Of a stretch of DNA of 64,000 bases, positions 14,212-24,250 are shown in pieces. The DNA comes from Kocuria palustris. GTDB lineage: Bacteria > Actinomycetota > Actinomycetes > Actinomycetales > Micrococcaceae. A model generated the notes under the pieces. It worked only from the letters and a program-made list of their open reading frames with translations, was not told the origin of the DNA and searched no databases. The first letter of the stretch is position 1. Every line of letters begins with the position of its first letter. The stretch lies in assembly GCF_007666205.1 (NCBI RefSeq), contig NZ_VDOR01000002.1, forward strand, positions 62,001 through 126,000. Direction: 5' to 3'. The translations under genes were made by a program, and so were the position numbers.

Positions 14212-15274
14212 CGAAGCCCTTCACGGCGAGCTGGCTGATCTTGGGGTTGCCGCAGGCCTGGGCGGGGTGGGCGATGGTCAGCGCCTCGGTGCTCTCGGGC
14301 GGGTGGACGAGCAGCGCGGCGGCCTCGTGCGGGTTGCAGACCTGACCGTGGCCCGTCGCGCCGGTCTCCCGCAGGCCGGCGGAGGCCGACTGCCCCGGCG
14401 CCACGGTCATGGGGGATCCGACCCCCGGCGCGTGCGCCGCGGGGACCCCGATGGGCTGCCCCGAGGCGTCGAGGTAGGAGACGCCCGGGTACCCGGCGAG
14501 CACGCACGGCCGGGTGCCCGTGTTCGTCAGGACCAGGTCGTAGTACGTCGAGCCCATCCCGGCGCTCGAGGGCACCAGCGAGCCGCTCAGCGAGGCCGCA
14601 TCGCAGACAGCGGGGCCGGCCGCCGGGGCGGCGGGAGCGGCGGCGCCGGCGGTTCCTGCGGGGGGCGCCATCTCCTGGACGGCGCTCGGAGCGCCGGGCC
14701 GGGCCTCGGCCCGGCCCGCGGCCGGATCCGAGGCTGCCGGCGCCGAGCTCTGCCCCGGGGCCGCGGCGTCCGCGGACCCGGCATCGGACGCGCCGGGAGC
14801 TGCCGCCGCCGGCGCGGCATCGGCGGGAGCCTGAGCGGGGGGTGCGGCGGGCCCAGGGGCCGCACCGGGCTCCGCTGCCCCGGATCCTGCGTCCTGCCGG
14901 GTCTCCGCGGCCTCCGGGGCCCCTGCGGCCGGTGCCTCGGCGGCCGGTGCCTCGGCGGCGGGCTGCCCGTCGCCTCCGGTCTGCCCGGAGGGATCGCCGC
15001 CTGCGGCCGCGGAGGCCTCGGCATCAGGGGCGTCCGAGCCGGTGCTCGCCGCGTCGTCGGCCGAGGGCTCGGAGGACGACGATCCGGCGGACTCCGAGCC
15101 CGTGGGCTCCTGGGACGCGGACTCCGGGGAGGCGGACGCCGACGACGCGGAGTCCGAGCTCGCTGCGGCGTCGTCCGCGGGGTCCTGGCCGTCCCCGGAG
15201 CCGCAGGCGCTCAGAGCGAGCAGGGCGGTGAGGGACAGCGCGCTCAGCGCGAGGGAGCGGGTGCGCAACGACAT
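14204..15274 (-). CDS. DUF4232-domain lipoprotein
   Basis: A 356-residue exported lipoprotein. The signal peptide 'MSLRTRSLALSALSLTALLALSAC' ends in an LSAC lipobox at Cys-24 or so. Residues ~27-220 are a low-complexity Ser/Glu/Asp then Ala/Pro/Gly/Glu linker. The last ~135 residues are a DUF4232 domain with the paired cysteines 'VCDAASL', 'RPCVLAGYPG' and 'QVCNP', and a final 'QACGNP'. DUF4232 is a common secreted actinobacterial domain of unknown role. A GGAGG-like site lies before the ATG. It is the first gene of the lipoprotein-lhr-nei2 run. Confidence 0.85.
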
Positions 15275-15423
15275 GAGGGCCTCCTGGCGAGGTGTCGCGG
15301 GTCCGAGCCGACGGTGGTCCGGGCCTCCAGGATCATCGTAGGACGGGGTCCGACAGCACAGCGTCGGGTGGCCGCCAGGGCGCGCGGACGTGATGGGACC
15401 GAGACCTCGCGTCCGCGTCGTGC

Positions 15424-18315
15424 TCAGCGATCCTCGGGCAGCGCCGAGCGCATGATCTCCGCCAGGGTCCTGCCCTCGGCGTCGGTGCCCTCGCGGATCT
15501 GGGTGCGGCAGGAGAAGCCGTCGGCCACCACGAGCGGGTCGTCGCCGGCCGCGCGGATCCGGGGGAACAGCTCGCGCTCGCCCAGCGCCCGGGAGACCTC
15601 CAGATGCCCGGGCTCGAAGCCGTAGTTGCCGGCCAGCCCGCAGCAGCCGCCGCCCACGACCTCCGCGTCCACGCCCAGGCGCTCCAGCACGGCGAGCTCG
15701 GCGTCGTAGCCGATCATCGACTTCTGATGGCAGTGCACCTGGCAGACGGCTTCGCGCGGTGCCTCGTCGTCGCTCGGCGTCGCGAACGGCCACGGGCCGC
15801 CCTCCGCCAGGTGGGCTGCCGCGAACTGCCCGAGCGTGACGGTGCGCTGCGCGAGCGTGCGCGCCCGGGGGTCGTCCGGCAGCAGCTCGGTGATCTCGTC
15901 CTGGAGCATCACGGTGCAGGACGGCTCGAGCCCGATCACGGGATACCCCGCCTCGAGCAGGGGCTCCATGACCCCCAGCGTGCGGGTGACCTCGCGCTTC
16001 AGGGTCTCGAGCTGGCCGGTCGAGTGCCAGGTCAGGCCGCAGCAGACGTCGCCGGCGGGCATCAGGACCCGGTAGCCCATGGCCTCCAGGACCTCGACGG
16101 CGGCTCTGCCGGGGCCGTCGGCCATGAAGTTCGTCCAGGAGTCCGGCCACAGCACCACCGACGGGCGCCCGTCCGGGTCCTCGCCGGGGCGCTGGGCGAA
16201 CCAGCGCGTGAGCGGGCGGTCGGCGAAGCGGATCATGTCCCGCCGGGTCTCGACGCCGCCCAGGCGCATGACCGCCTTCTGCAGCGGCCGCACCCGCATG
16301 GCCGCATTGACCAGGCTCGGCATCCCCGGGGCGATGTTCATCAGCCGCGCGAGCACGGGAAGCCAGCCCATGGTCAGATGCGCCATGGGGCGGCGGCGCC
16401 GGCCCACGAAGCTGCGCAGGCCCTCGCCGTAGTGGTGGTGCAGGAACTCCGACTTGTAGGTCGCCACGTCCACGTTGACCGGGCACTCCGCGACGCAGGC
16501 TTTGCAGGACAGGCAGCCGTCGAGCGCCTCGAGGGTCTCCTGCGCCTGCCAGCCGTCCCGGAGGTGCTCGCCGCGCAGCATCTCGGCCAGCGAGCGCATG
16601 CGCCCGCGGGTCGAGTGCACCTCGTCGCGGGTGGCCTGGAACGACGGGCACATGGCCCCGGCGTCCGAGCGGCAGGCGCCCACGCCGACGCAGCGGTTGA
16701 CCGCCCCGGCGAACGAGCCGCCGTCGCGGCTGAAGGCGTGCACGGGTCGGAGGTCGAAGGTCCGGGCGCCGGGGCCGGGCCGGATGCCGCGGTCGATCGG
16801 CTCGGGGTCCACGAGCACGCCGGGGTTGAAGAAGCCGTCCGGGTCGAACGCGCGCTTGAACTGCGCGAACGCCCGCAGGGCCTCGGGGGAGTAGATGATC
16901 CCGAGCAGCTCGGAGCGCGCGCGTCCGTCGCCGTGCTCGCCGGAGACCGAGCCGCCGTAGCGCCGCACGAGGCGCGACGCGCGCTCGATGAACTCGCGGT
17001 AGCGGGCCACCCCCTCCTCGGTCGCGAAGTCGAACGAGATGCGGATGTGCACGCAGCCCTCGCCGAAGTGCCCGAACGGGATGCCGCGCAGCCCGAGCTC
17101 GTCGAGCAGGGCGTAGAGATCGCGCAGGTAGTCGCCGAGGTGCTCGGCGGGCACGGCGGAGTCCTCCCAGCCCGGCCAGGCCTCGCCGCCGTCGGGCAGG
17201 CGGGTCACGATGCCCGCCGAGGCCTCCCGGATCCGCCACAGCCGCCGGGTCAGCTCCGGGTCCACGACGACGATGCCGTCCTGCACCGTCGCCCGCCCCG
17301 AGGCCGCCACGATCCCGGCGAGCTCCTGGGCGCGGGCCTGCGCTGCCTCGACGGTCTCGCCGCCGACCTCGCAGTACAGCCAGCCGCCGCCGGGCGGCAG
17401 CTCGGAGCCGGCGGTCTCCTCGCCGGGACGGGAGCGCAGCGCGTCGAGCAGGTCGCCGCCCATGCCCTCGACGGTCGTCACGTCGCGGACCCGCAGGGCC
17501 GGGGCGGCATGGGCGGCGGCGATCGCGTCCTCGAAGCCGAGCACCGCCAGGGCGGTGGCCGCGGGCTTGCGCACGAGCTTCACGGTCAGCCGCGTGATGA
17601 TCCCGCACGTGCCCTCCGTCCCGGCGAAGGCCTTGGCGACGTCGACGCCGTTCTCCTCGAGGAGATAGTGCAGCCCGTAGCCGGAGACCTGGCGCGGGAA
17701 CTGCCCGAGCTCGGTGCGCAGGAGGGCCCGGTGCTCGTCGCGGATGGCGCTCAGCGCGCGGGTCAGGGCCGGCTCGGACGTGCCGCCGGCGCGCAGCTCG
17801 ACCTCGCGCCCGTCGGCGAGCATGACCGTCACCGCCACCAGGTTCTCGGCCGCCGTCCCCCAGGCCACCGAGTGGGAGCCGCAGGCGTTGTTGCCGACCA
17901 TGCCGCCCACGGTGCAGCGGGCGTGAGTGGAGGGGTCGGGGCCGTAGGTGAGGCCGTGCTCGGCGGCCGCCGCGCGCAGGTCGTCGCAGATCACCCCGGG
18001 CTCGATGTCCGCGGTCCCGGCCTCCGGGTCGATGGACAGCACTCGATCGAAGTGCCGCGACGTGTCGATCACGAGCCCGTCGCCGATGGCGTTGCCGGCC
18101 ACCGACGTGCCGCCGCCGCGGCTGACCACGGACCAGCCGCGCTCGTGCGCCAGCGCGAGCAGGTCGCGGATCTCGTCGACCGTGCGGGGCTCGGCGACCG
18201 CGGCCGGGAGCCGGCGGTAGATCGAGGCGTCGGAGACGTAGGCGGCCCGGGTCGTGAGGTCTTCGCGCAGCAGGGCCTCTGCGCGGCTGGTCCGGTGCTC
18301 GGCGGCGGTGGTCAC
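15424..18315 (-). CDS. FAD/Fe-S D-lactate (2-hydroxyacid) dehydrogenase
   Basis: A 963-residue fused flavin and iron-sulfur dehydrogenase. The N-terminal half is a GlcD/PCMH-type FAD domain with 'VVSRGGGTSVAGNAIG' and a C-terminal FAD-oxidase cap. It is followed by two ferredoxin-like cysteine clusters ('CRSDAGAMCPS' and 'CLSCKACVAECP') and then two CCG domains ('CCGLTWHSTGQ', 'CCGLAGNYGFE'). The fused family includes quinone-linked D-lactate and D-2-hydroxyglutarate dehydrogenases. GTG 18315 was chosen because GGAG is eight bases upstream; extending further would cross the terminator of the ferredoxin gene. Substrate is inferred only. Confidence 0.88.
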   Translation of the reverse strand: MTTAAEHRTSRAEALLREDLTTRAAYVSDASIYRRLPAAVAEPRTVDEIRDLLALAHERGWSVVSRGGGTSVAGNAIGDGLVIDTSRHFDRVLSIDPEAGTADIEPGVICDDLRAAAAEHGLTYGPDPSTHARCTVGGMVGNNACGSHSVAWGTAAENLVAVTVMLADGREVELRAGGTSEPALTRALSAIRDEHRALLRTELGQFPRQVSGYGLHYLLEENGVDVAKAFAGTEGTCGIITRLTVKLVRKPAATALAVLGFEDAIAAAHAAPALRVRDVTTVEGMGGDLLDALRSRPGEETAGSELPPGGGWLYCEVGGETVEAAQARAQELAGIVAASGRATVQDGIVVVDPELTRRLWRIREASAGIVTRLPDGGEAWPGWEDSAVPAEHLGDYLRDLYALLDELGLRGIPFGHFGEGCVHIRISFDFATEEGVARYREFIERASRLVRRYGGSVSGEHGDGRARSELLGIIYSPEALRAFAQFKRAFDPDGFFNPGVLVDPEPIDRGIRPGPGARTFDLRPVHAFSRDGGSFAGAVNRCVGVGACRSDAGAMCPSFQATRDEVHSTRGRMRSLAEMLRGEHLRDGWQAQETLEALDGCLSCKACVAECPVNVDVATYKSEFLHHHYGEGLRSFVGRRRRPMAHLTMGWLPVLARLMNIAPGMPSLVNAAMRVRPLQKAVMRLGGVETRRDMIRFADRPLTRWFAQRPGEDPDGRPSVVLWPDSWTNFMADGPGRAAVEVLEAMGYRVLMPAGDVCCGLTWHSTGQLETLKREVTRTLGVMEPLLEAGYPVIGLEPSCTVMLQDEITELLPDDPRARTLAQRTVTLGQFAAAHLAEGGPWPFATPSDDEAPREAVCQVHCHQKSMIGYDAELAVLERLGVDAEVVGGGCCGLAGNYGFEPGHLEVSRALGERELFPRIRAAGDDPLVVADGFSCRTQIREGTDAEGRTLAEIMRSALPEDR

Positions 18316-18393
18316 GGGATCGGCTCCATCGTGGGATGCGGCGAGGACGCGCTCGTCGTGCGCTGCCCTCCGGGGTGCCCGCAAGGCGGATGC

Positions 18394-18430
18394 GCCTGTG
18401 GCGCGATCGCCGTGCGATCGCGCCACAGGC
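18394..18430 (-). terminator. Perfect 16-bp hairpin terminator after the ferredoxin gene
   Basis: Arms 18394-18409 and 18415-18430 are exact reverse complements with a five-base loop. It starts 28 bases after the ferredoxin stop, with no T-run. It separates ferredoxin transcription from the downstream dehydrogenase. Confidence 0.8.
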
Positions 18431-18457
18431 CCGCGGGCGGTCATGCTCCGGTGCGGG

Positions 18458-18790
18458 TCACCACTCCGGGGCGATGGTGATCTCGGCGCCCTGGAGGTCC
18501 TCCGACCACTCGACCTGGCAGGTCAGGCGGGAGTCCTCGTGGCGGGTGTCGTCGAGCATGTCGAGCAGGTCCTCCTCCTCGTCGCCGATCGGGGAGTTCT
18601 CCTGCGAGGCCGCGAACGCCCCGTCGAGGTAGCTGTGGCACGTCGAGCACGACGCGTTGCCGCCGCACGTGGCGAGGATGGGGAACTTGTGGCGCGTCAG
18701 CGCCTCCATCAGGGACTCGTGGGACTTCCACTCGACGCCCTCGGTGCGGACGCCCTCGCGGTCGGTCACGTTCACGGTGATGCTGCTCAC
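18458..18790 (-). CDS. 2Fe-2S ferredoxin (adrenodoxin-like)
   Basis: A 110-residue plant/vertebrate-type [2Fe-2S] ferredoxin. The cluster ligands follow the C-x5-C-x2-C...C order in 'CGGNASCSTC' and 'RLTCQVEW', typical of the adrenodoxin/putidaredoxin branch that serves P450s or Fe-S assembly. Acidic residues cluster around 'GDEEEDLLDMLDD', the usual partner-binding face. GTG 18790 has AGGAG about eight bases before it; upstream in-frame sequence has no conservation. No partner reductase or P450 lies nearby. Confidence 0.9.
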   Translation of the reverse strand: MSSITVNVTDREGVRTEGVEWKSHESLMEALTRHKFPILATCGGNASCSTCHSYLDGAFAASQENSPIGDEEEDLLDMLDDTRHEDSRLTCQVEWSEDLQGAEITIAPEW

Positions 18791-18894
18791 GGCTCTTCTC
18801 CTGGCGGCACGACGGGCCGCGGGTCGGTCTCGGGGACTGCCCGCCCAGTCTAGGCGCGGCCCCCGACGACTCCGCCGCACGTGCCCGGAGACGG

Positions 18895-18942
18895 CCGAAG
18901 GGCCCTGCTTCCCCGGTCTCCCGGGGAAGCAGGGCCCTTCGG
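18895..18942 (-). terminator. Very strong hairpin terminator after tRNA-Ser
   Basis: Arms 18895-18916 and 18921-18942 pair perfectly over 22 bases around a TCTC loop. It begins eight bases after the 3' end of tRNA-Ser(CGA). There is no T-run on either side, so it could act in both directions. Confidence 0.85.
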
Positions 18943-18950
18943 CTCTGCGC

Positions 18951-19036
18951 GGTGGCGGAGGGATTTGAACCCTCGTTGGCTTTTACACCAAACATCATTT
19001 CGAGTGATGCACCTTCGGCCGCTCGGACACGCCACC
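18951..19036 (-). tRNA. tRNA-Ser (CGA)
   Basis: An 86-base class II tRNA with long variable arm. Acceptor GGTGGCG pairs with CGCCACC, the T-loop contains GGTTCAAATCC, and the anticodon loop CTCGAAA gives anticodon CGA, reading UCG. The CCA end is not encoded. A promoter lies just upstream and a strong hairpin just downstream, so it is transcribed alone. Confidence 0.96.
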
Positions 19037-19045
19037 AAGGACAAA

Positions 19046-19073
19046 AGCATAGCGACGGGTGGCCGGGACGCAA
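19046..19073 (-). promoter_or_regulatory. Promoter of tRNA-Ser
   Basis: On the minus strand, TTGCGT (19073-19068) and TATGCT (19051-19046) are separated by 16 bases, with the -10 box nine bases before the mature tRNA 5' end. This is a good housekeeping-sigma match for such GC-rich DNA. Confidence 0.65.
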
Positions 19074-19098
19074 AATCGGGGTGACCGGCAGCCTCGGA

Positions 19099-20785
<1,687 letters not shown>

Positions 20786-21586
20786 ATGGCCGGAGCACCC
20801 GGGTATGTGCACATCTCGCAGAGGGCGCGCGCCGCGGCGGCGACCCAGATGGCGGCCGGCGCCGAGGGGATGCCCCTGCAGCGGCGCGGGGCCCGCCGGC
20901 CCGCGGGCCACGAGGCCGAGGGCGCACCCCAGCAGGTCCGCGCGGATCGCCGGCTCAACCCCCAGGAGCAGGGCGGCGTGAGCACCGAGGCGCGGGGCTT
21001 CGTGCTCTACGTCGGGCTCGACGAGTCCAAGGCCGCGGCCAACGGCACCACGCTGGTCGAGGTCGTCCAGCAGCTGCGCCGGGCGGTCGAGCGGATCGCC
21101 CCGGAGTCCGAGAGCTACGCCGCCGTGGCCCTGGCCCAGGCCGGCGCGGTCGGCAGCGACCTCCAGGTCGTGCGCAACGCGCTCGGCGATCCCACGGCCG
21201 CCGAGGCCCGCACGGAGGCCGCGGCCCCCATGGCCCTGCGCGAGCCGCGCTCCCCGCAGGCCGCCGCAGGCGTGCTGATCGACCTCTCCCGCCGGGAGGT
21301 CATGCTGGACGGCGCGGTCCTGAACCTGACCTACAAGGAGTTCGAGCTGCTGAACTACCTCGTGGAGAACGGCAGCCGCACCGTCGGGCGCAGCGAGCTG
21401 ATCTCGAGCCTGTGGTCGGATGCCGATGAGACCCCCAACGAGCGCACGATCGACGTCCACATCCGCCGCCTGCGCTCCAAGCTGGGCCGCCTGGCCAACA
21501 CCGTGCGCACCGTCCGGGGACAGGGCTACCGGTTCTACGACCACCCCGAGGTCGTCGTCTGGGCCGCCCCCGAGTACTCCATCTGA
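20786..21586 (+). CDS. Orphan OmpR/PhoB-type winged-helix protein
   Basis: A 266-residue protein with an OmpR/PhoB-type winged-helix DNA-binding domain at about residues 165-255 ('LTYKEFELLNYLVENG', 'RTIDVHIRRLRSKLG', 'TVRGQGYRFYDHP'). No receiver domain is present. The first ~65 residues are basic and poorly ordered. Residues ~70-115 form a small alpha/beta segment ('RGFVLYVGLDESK...VEVVQQLRRAVERI') that I cannot name. No sensor kinase is nearby. GAGGAG lies five bases before the ATG. The unusually long leader suggests elaborate control. It probably binds DNA; its targets are unknown. Confidence 0.8.
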   Translation: MAGAPGYVHISQRARAAAATQMAAGAEGMPLQRRGARRPAGHEAEGAPQQVRADRRLNPQEQGGVSTEARGFVLYVGLDESKAAANGTTLVEVVQQLRRAVERIAPESESYAAVALAQAGAVGSDLQVVRNALGDPTAAEARTEAAAPMALREPRSPQAAAGVLIDLSRREVMLDGAVLNLTYKEFELLNYLVENGSRTVGRSELISSLWSDADETPNERTIDVHIRRLRSKLGRLANTVRTVRGQGYRFYDHPEVVVWAAPEYSI

Positions 21587-21626
21587 TCGATCCGCCCGGC
21601 CGGGCGCCGCGTGAGACCATGGCGCC

Positions 21627-22169
21627 ATGACGACGACCGACAGAGCCGGCGGCCGGGACGAGCGGACCCTGATCCTCATGCGTCACGCCCAGGCGGATGC
21701 CGGGTGGGGGGTGCAGGACTTCGACCGCCCGCTCGGCCGGCAGGGCACGGCCGAGGCCCCGGAGGCGGGTCGGTGGCTGCTCGAGTCGGGGATCCTGCCG
21801 GAGATGGTCCTGTGCTCGTCGGCGCTGCGCACGCGGCAGACCTGCACGTGGGTCTCGAGCGCCCTCGGGGACCGAGCCCCCACGGCGAGCCTGTCGGATC
21901 GGCTGTACGAGGCCTCCGACCGCGAGGTCCTCGCCGAGATCTGCGCGACCCCCGAGCGGGTGCGCAGCCTCCTGGTGATCTGCCATCAGCCGGCGGTCCA
22001 GGAGCTCGCCATGCGCCTGAGCGCCCCGGACTCCGACATGGATGCGGTGATGGACCTCTCGGCGGGCTTCCCCACCGCGGGCATCGCGGTCTTCCGCCTC
22101 GGCGGCGCCTGGGCCGAGCTCGACGGCGCCGACGCCCGGCTGACGCGCTTCCGCGCCCCGCGCGGCTGA
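21627..22169 (+). CDS. SixA-like histidine phosphatase
   Basis: A 180-residue single-domain histidine phosphatase. The catalytic R-H motif is 'LILMRHAQADAGW' near residue 20 and the second His lies in 'LVICHQPAVQELA'. Short members resemble SixA, which dephosphorylates phosphohistidine, but the actual substrate is not predictable. It lies 40 bases after the winged-helix gene on the same strand, so co-transcription is possible. Convergent with the DUF488 gene. Confidence 0.85.
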   Translation: MTTTDRAGGRDERTLILMRHAQADAGWGVQDFDRPLGRQGTAEAPEAGRWLLESGILPEMVLCSSALRTRQTCTWVSSALGDRAPTASLSDRLYEASDREVLAEICATPERVRSLLVICHQPAVQELAMRLSAPDSDMDAVMDLSAGFPTAGIAVFRLGGAWAELDGADARLTRFRAPRG

Positions 22170-22198
22170 GGGATCCCGGCAGCCGGGCCGTCTGCGGC

Positions 22199-22765
22199 TC
22201 AGTCCTCGGCGGCGCCGCTCTCCGGCGGGTAGGTGACCACGCCGTCGTCGGAGACCTCCGCGGCCGCACCCCACATGCCCAGCTCGTGGAGACGCGGCTC
22301 GGCCGTGGTGGACAGATGCCAGACGGTCCAGCCGCGTGCGGCGAGCGTGTTGGCGATCAGGGTGCGGTGGCAGCGCCACGGCATGGGCTCCCCGCACATC
22401 ACCACGGTGCGCTTCCGCGTCGCCAGCTCGGTGAGCTCGCTCAGGCCCTTCTCGTAGTCCGGCGTCAGGGTGTGATCGGCGTAGTTCTTGAAGCTGCGGT
22501 TCTGCCAGCCCGCGTTGATCTCGGGCGGGACGTCGTGCTGCCGGCGCCGCCGCCCCGTCAGCTGATGGAGGTGGTGGTACTCGATCCCGGCCTCGCCCAG
22601 CCACCCGGGCATCGCGTCCCGGTCGAACTGCGGGCTGCGTCGCGAGCCGGGCTGGGCGCGCACGTCCGCGAGGGCTCGGATGCCGACGCTGTCCAGGGCC
22701 TCCAGGAACACGCCCTGCTCGCACACCCAGTGCCCGATGGTCCAGATCTCGCCCGCCTCGCTCAT
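22199..22765 (-). CDS. DUF488-family protein
   Basis: A 188-residue protein of the widespread DUF488 family. Recognised from 'WTIGHWVCEQGVFLEAL' at the N-terminus, 'LADVRAQPGSRRSPQFD', and 'VVMCGEPMPWRCHRTLIA', which holds the family's conserved Cys and His. Biochemical role is unknown. TAGGAT ends six bases before the ATG and no Shine-Dalgarno is visible, implying leaderless expression. Confidence 0.88.
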   Translation of the reverse strand: MSEAGEIWTIGHWVCEQGVFLEALDSVGIRALADVRAQPGSRRSPQFDRDAMPGWLGEAGIEYHHLHQLTGRRRRQHDVPPEINAGWQNRSFKNYADHTLTPDYEKGLSELTELATRKRTVVMCGEPMPWRCHRTLIANTLAARGWTVWHLSTTAEPRLHELGMWGAAAEVSDDGVVTYPPESGAAED

Positions 22766-22771
22766 GCCTCG

Positions 22772-22777
22772 ATCCTA
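22772..22777 (-). promoter_or_regulatory. Putative -10 hexamer of the DUF488 gene (leaderless)
   Basis: TAGGAT on the minus strand ends six bases before the ATG at 22765. No ribosome-binding site lies between. Confidence 0.45.
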
Positions 22778-22965
22778 GAACCGGGCTCGGACCCGGCGGG
22801 CCTGCGGCGGCCGGCGGTTGAGCCGGTCCGATGCGGGCGCCGCGCCCCCTCCTGGGTCCCGCAGCGCCACGGGCACGACGTAGCGTGTCCCACGACGAGC
22901 GCCGTCGTCGTGCTGCGGCCGGCGGCGGTCCGCCCACGGACGAGAAGAGGACGAGCCTGCGACAG

Positions 22966-23955
22966 GTGAGCTTCCCCGCGACCGGCGATCAGGTGGGCGC
23001 CGTGGGCTTCGGGGCCATGGGCATGAGCTGGGTCTACGACCGGCAGGGCCTGACCGAGCGGACGAAGCGGGACGTGCTGCGCGCCTCGGTGGATGCCGGG
23101 ATGGACTTCATCGACACCGCGACGCTCTACGGCGGAGGCGCCAACGAGGAGCTCGTCGGCGCGGCCCTGAGGGACCGGCGCGACGAGATCTTCCTGTGCT
23201 CCAAGGCGGGGCTCGTCGCCGAGCAGCTGGATCCGCCGCGCACGGGCCGCTGCGGCCGACCCGAGCACCTCCGCGAGGCGATCGACGACAGCCTGCGCCG
23301 CCTGCGCACCGATGCCGTCGACCTCTACTACATCCACCGCCTGGACCCGGAGGTGCCCCTGGAGGACACGTGGGGCGCGATGGCCGAGATCGTGCAGGCC
23401 GGCAAGGCCCGCTCGATCGGGATGTCGGAGGTCTCGGTCGAGCAGCTGGAGCGGGCCCGGGCGATCCATCCGGTGGCCGCGGTCCAGTCCGAGTACTCGC
23501 TGTGGACCCGCGATCCCGACGGCTCCGGGACGACCTCCGACGGCGACGAGACCGGCGACGTGATCACGTGGTGCCGCGACCACGACGCCGCGTTCGTCCC
23601 TTTCTCCCCGGTGGGTCGCGGCTACCTCTCCGGGCGCCTGGCGGGGCGCAGCTTCTCGGACGGCGACTTCCGCAGCGGCAATCCCCGCTTCACCCCGGAG
23701 GCCCGGGCCGCCAACGATCGGCGGATCCTGCCGGTGCTGGAGCAGGTCGCGCGCAAGCACGGCGCGGCCGAGGCCGCCGTCGCGATCGCGTGGACCCTGC
23801 TGCCCGAGCGCCGGGGCGGCAGCGTCATCACGATCCCGGGCACCACGGATCTCGAGCACCTGAGGGAGAACGCGCGCGCTGCGGACCTGCAGCTCGACGA
23901 CGAGGACGTCGCCGCGCTCGACGGGATGCCCGCCCCGGAGCAGCCTCGCTACTGA
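22966..23955 (+). CDS. Aldo/keto reductase
   Basis: A ~329-residue NADPH-dependent aldo/keto reductase of the AKR13/YakC-like group. The catalytic tetrad is visible: Asp and Tyr in 'DFIDTATLYGGGANEEL', Lys in 'FLCSKAGLV', His in 'DLYYIHRLDPEVPLED'. The C-terminal part has the usual cofactor-binding 'TPEARAANDRRI' and 'ITIPGTTDLEHLREN'. The start is uncertain: GTG 22966 matches the family N-terminus, but CTG 22957 has the better-spaced GAAGAGGA. Substrate unknown. Confidence 0.9.
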   Translation: MSFPATGDQVGAVGFGAMGMSWVYDRQGLTERTKRDVLRASVDAGMDFIDTATLYGGGANEELVGAALRDRRDEIFLCSKAGLVAEQLDPPRTGRCGRPEHLREAIDDSLRRLRTDAVDLYYIHRLDPEVPLEDTWGAMAEIVQAGKARSIGMSEVSVEQLERARAIHPVAAVQSEYSLWTRDPDGSGTTSDGDETGDVITWCRDHDAAFVPFSPVGRGYLSGRLAGRSFSDGDFRSGNPRFTPEARAANDRRILPVLEQVARKHGAAEAAVAIAWTLLPERRGGSVITIPGTTDLEHLRENARAADLQLDDEDVAALDGMPAPEQPRY

Positions 23956-24040
23956 GGCCGCGCCGCACCGGCTCGGCGCACCCGCATCCGATCCGGCGGC
24001 GGGGCAGGCCGCGCGGTCAGGGGCAGGGCGGACAGCGAAG

Positions 24041-24079
24041 AGCCCGGGCCGCGAGATCGATGATCTCGCGGCCCGGGCT
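24041..24079 (-). terminator. Hairpin terminator after tRNA-Arg
   Basis: Arms 24041-24058 and 24062-24079 pair perfectly over 18 bases around GAT. It begins three bases after the CCA end of tRNA-Arg and lies between convergent units, so it may also end the reductase mRNA. No T-run. Confidence 0.85.
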
Positions 24080-24081
24080 GC

Positions 24082-24157
24082 TGGTGCGCCAGGAGGGATT
24101 CGAACCCCCAACCTTCTGATCCGTAGTCAGATGCTCTATCCGTTGAGCCACTGGCGC
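24082..24157 (-). tRNA. tRNA-Arg (ACG)
   Basis: A 76-base tRNA with encoded CCA. Acceptor GCGCCAG pairs with CTGGCGC, discriminator is A, T-loop GGTTCGAATCC is standard, and the anticodon loop CTACGGA gives ACG. A34 of this tRNA is the usual TadA substrate, giving inosine to read CGU, CGC and CGA. tadA is encoded 5 kb away. Confidence 0.97.
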
Positions 24158-24209
24158 CCGGTCTCTTCGGACCGCCGTCCGCTCGGACTCGCCGCGCGAA
24201 CGAGGTATG

Positions 24210-24239
24210 AATATACGCCCCCGGGGAGCCGGCATGCAA
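24210..24239 (-). promoter_or_regulatory. Promoter of tRNA-Arg
   Basis: On the minus strand TTGCAT (24239-24234) and TATATT (24215-24210) are separated by 18 bases, in a conspicuous AT-rich patch. The -10 box is about 53 bases before the mature tRNA, leaving a leader to be processed. Confidence 0.7.
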
Positions 24240-24250
24240 ATCAGCGGCGA

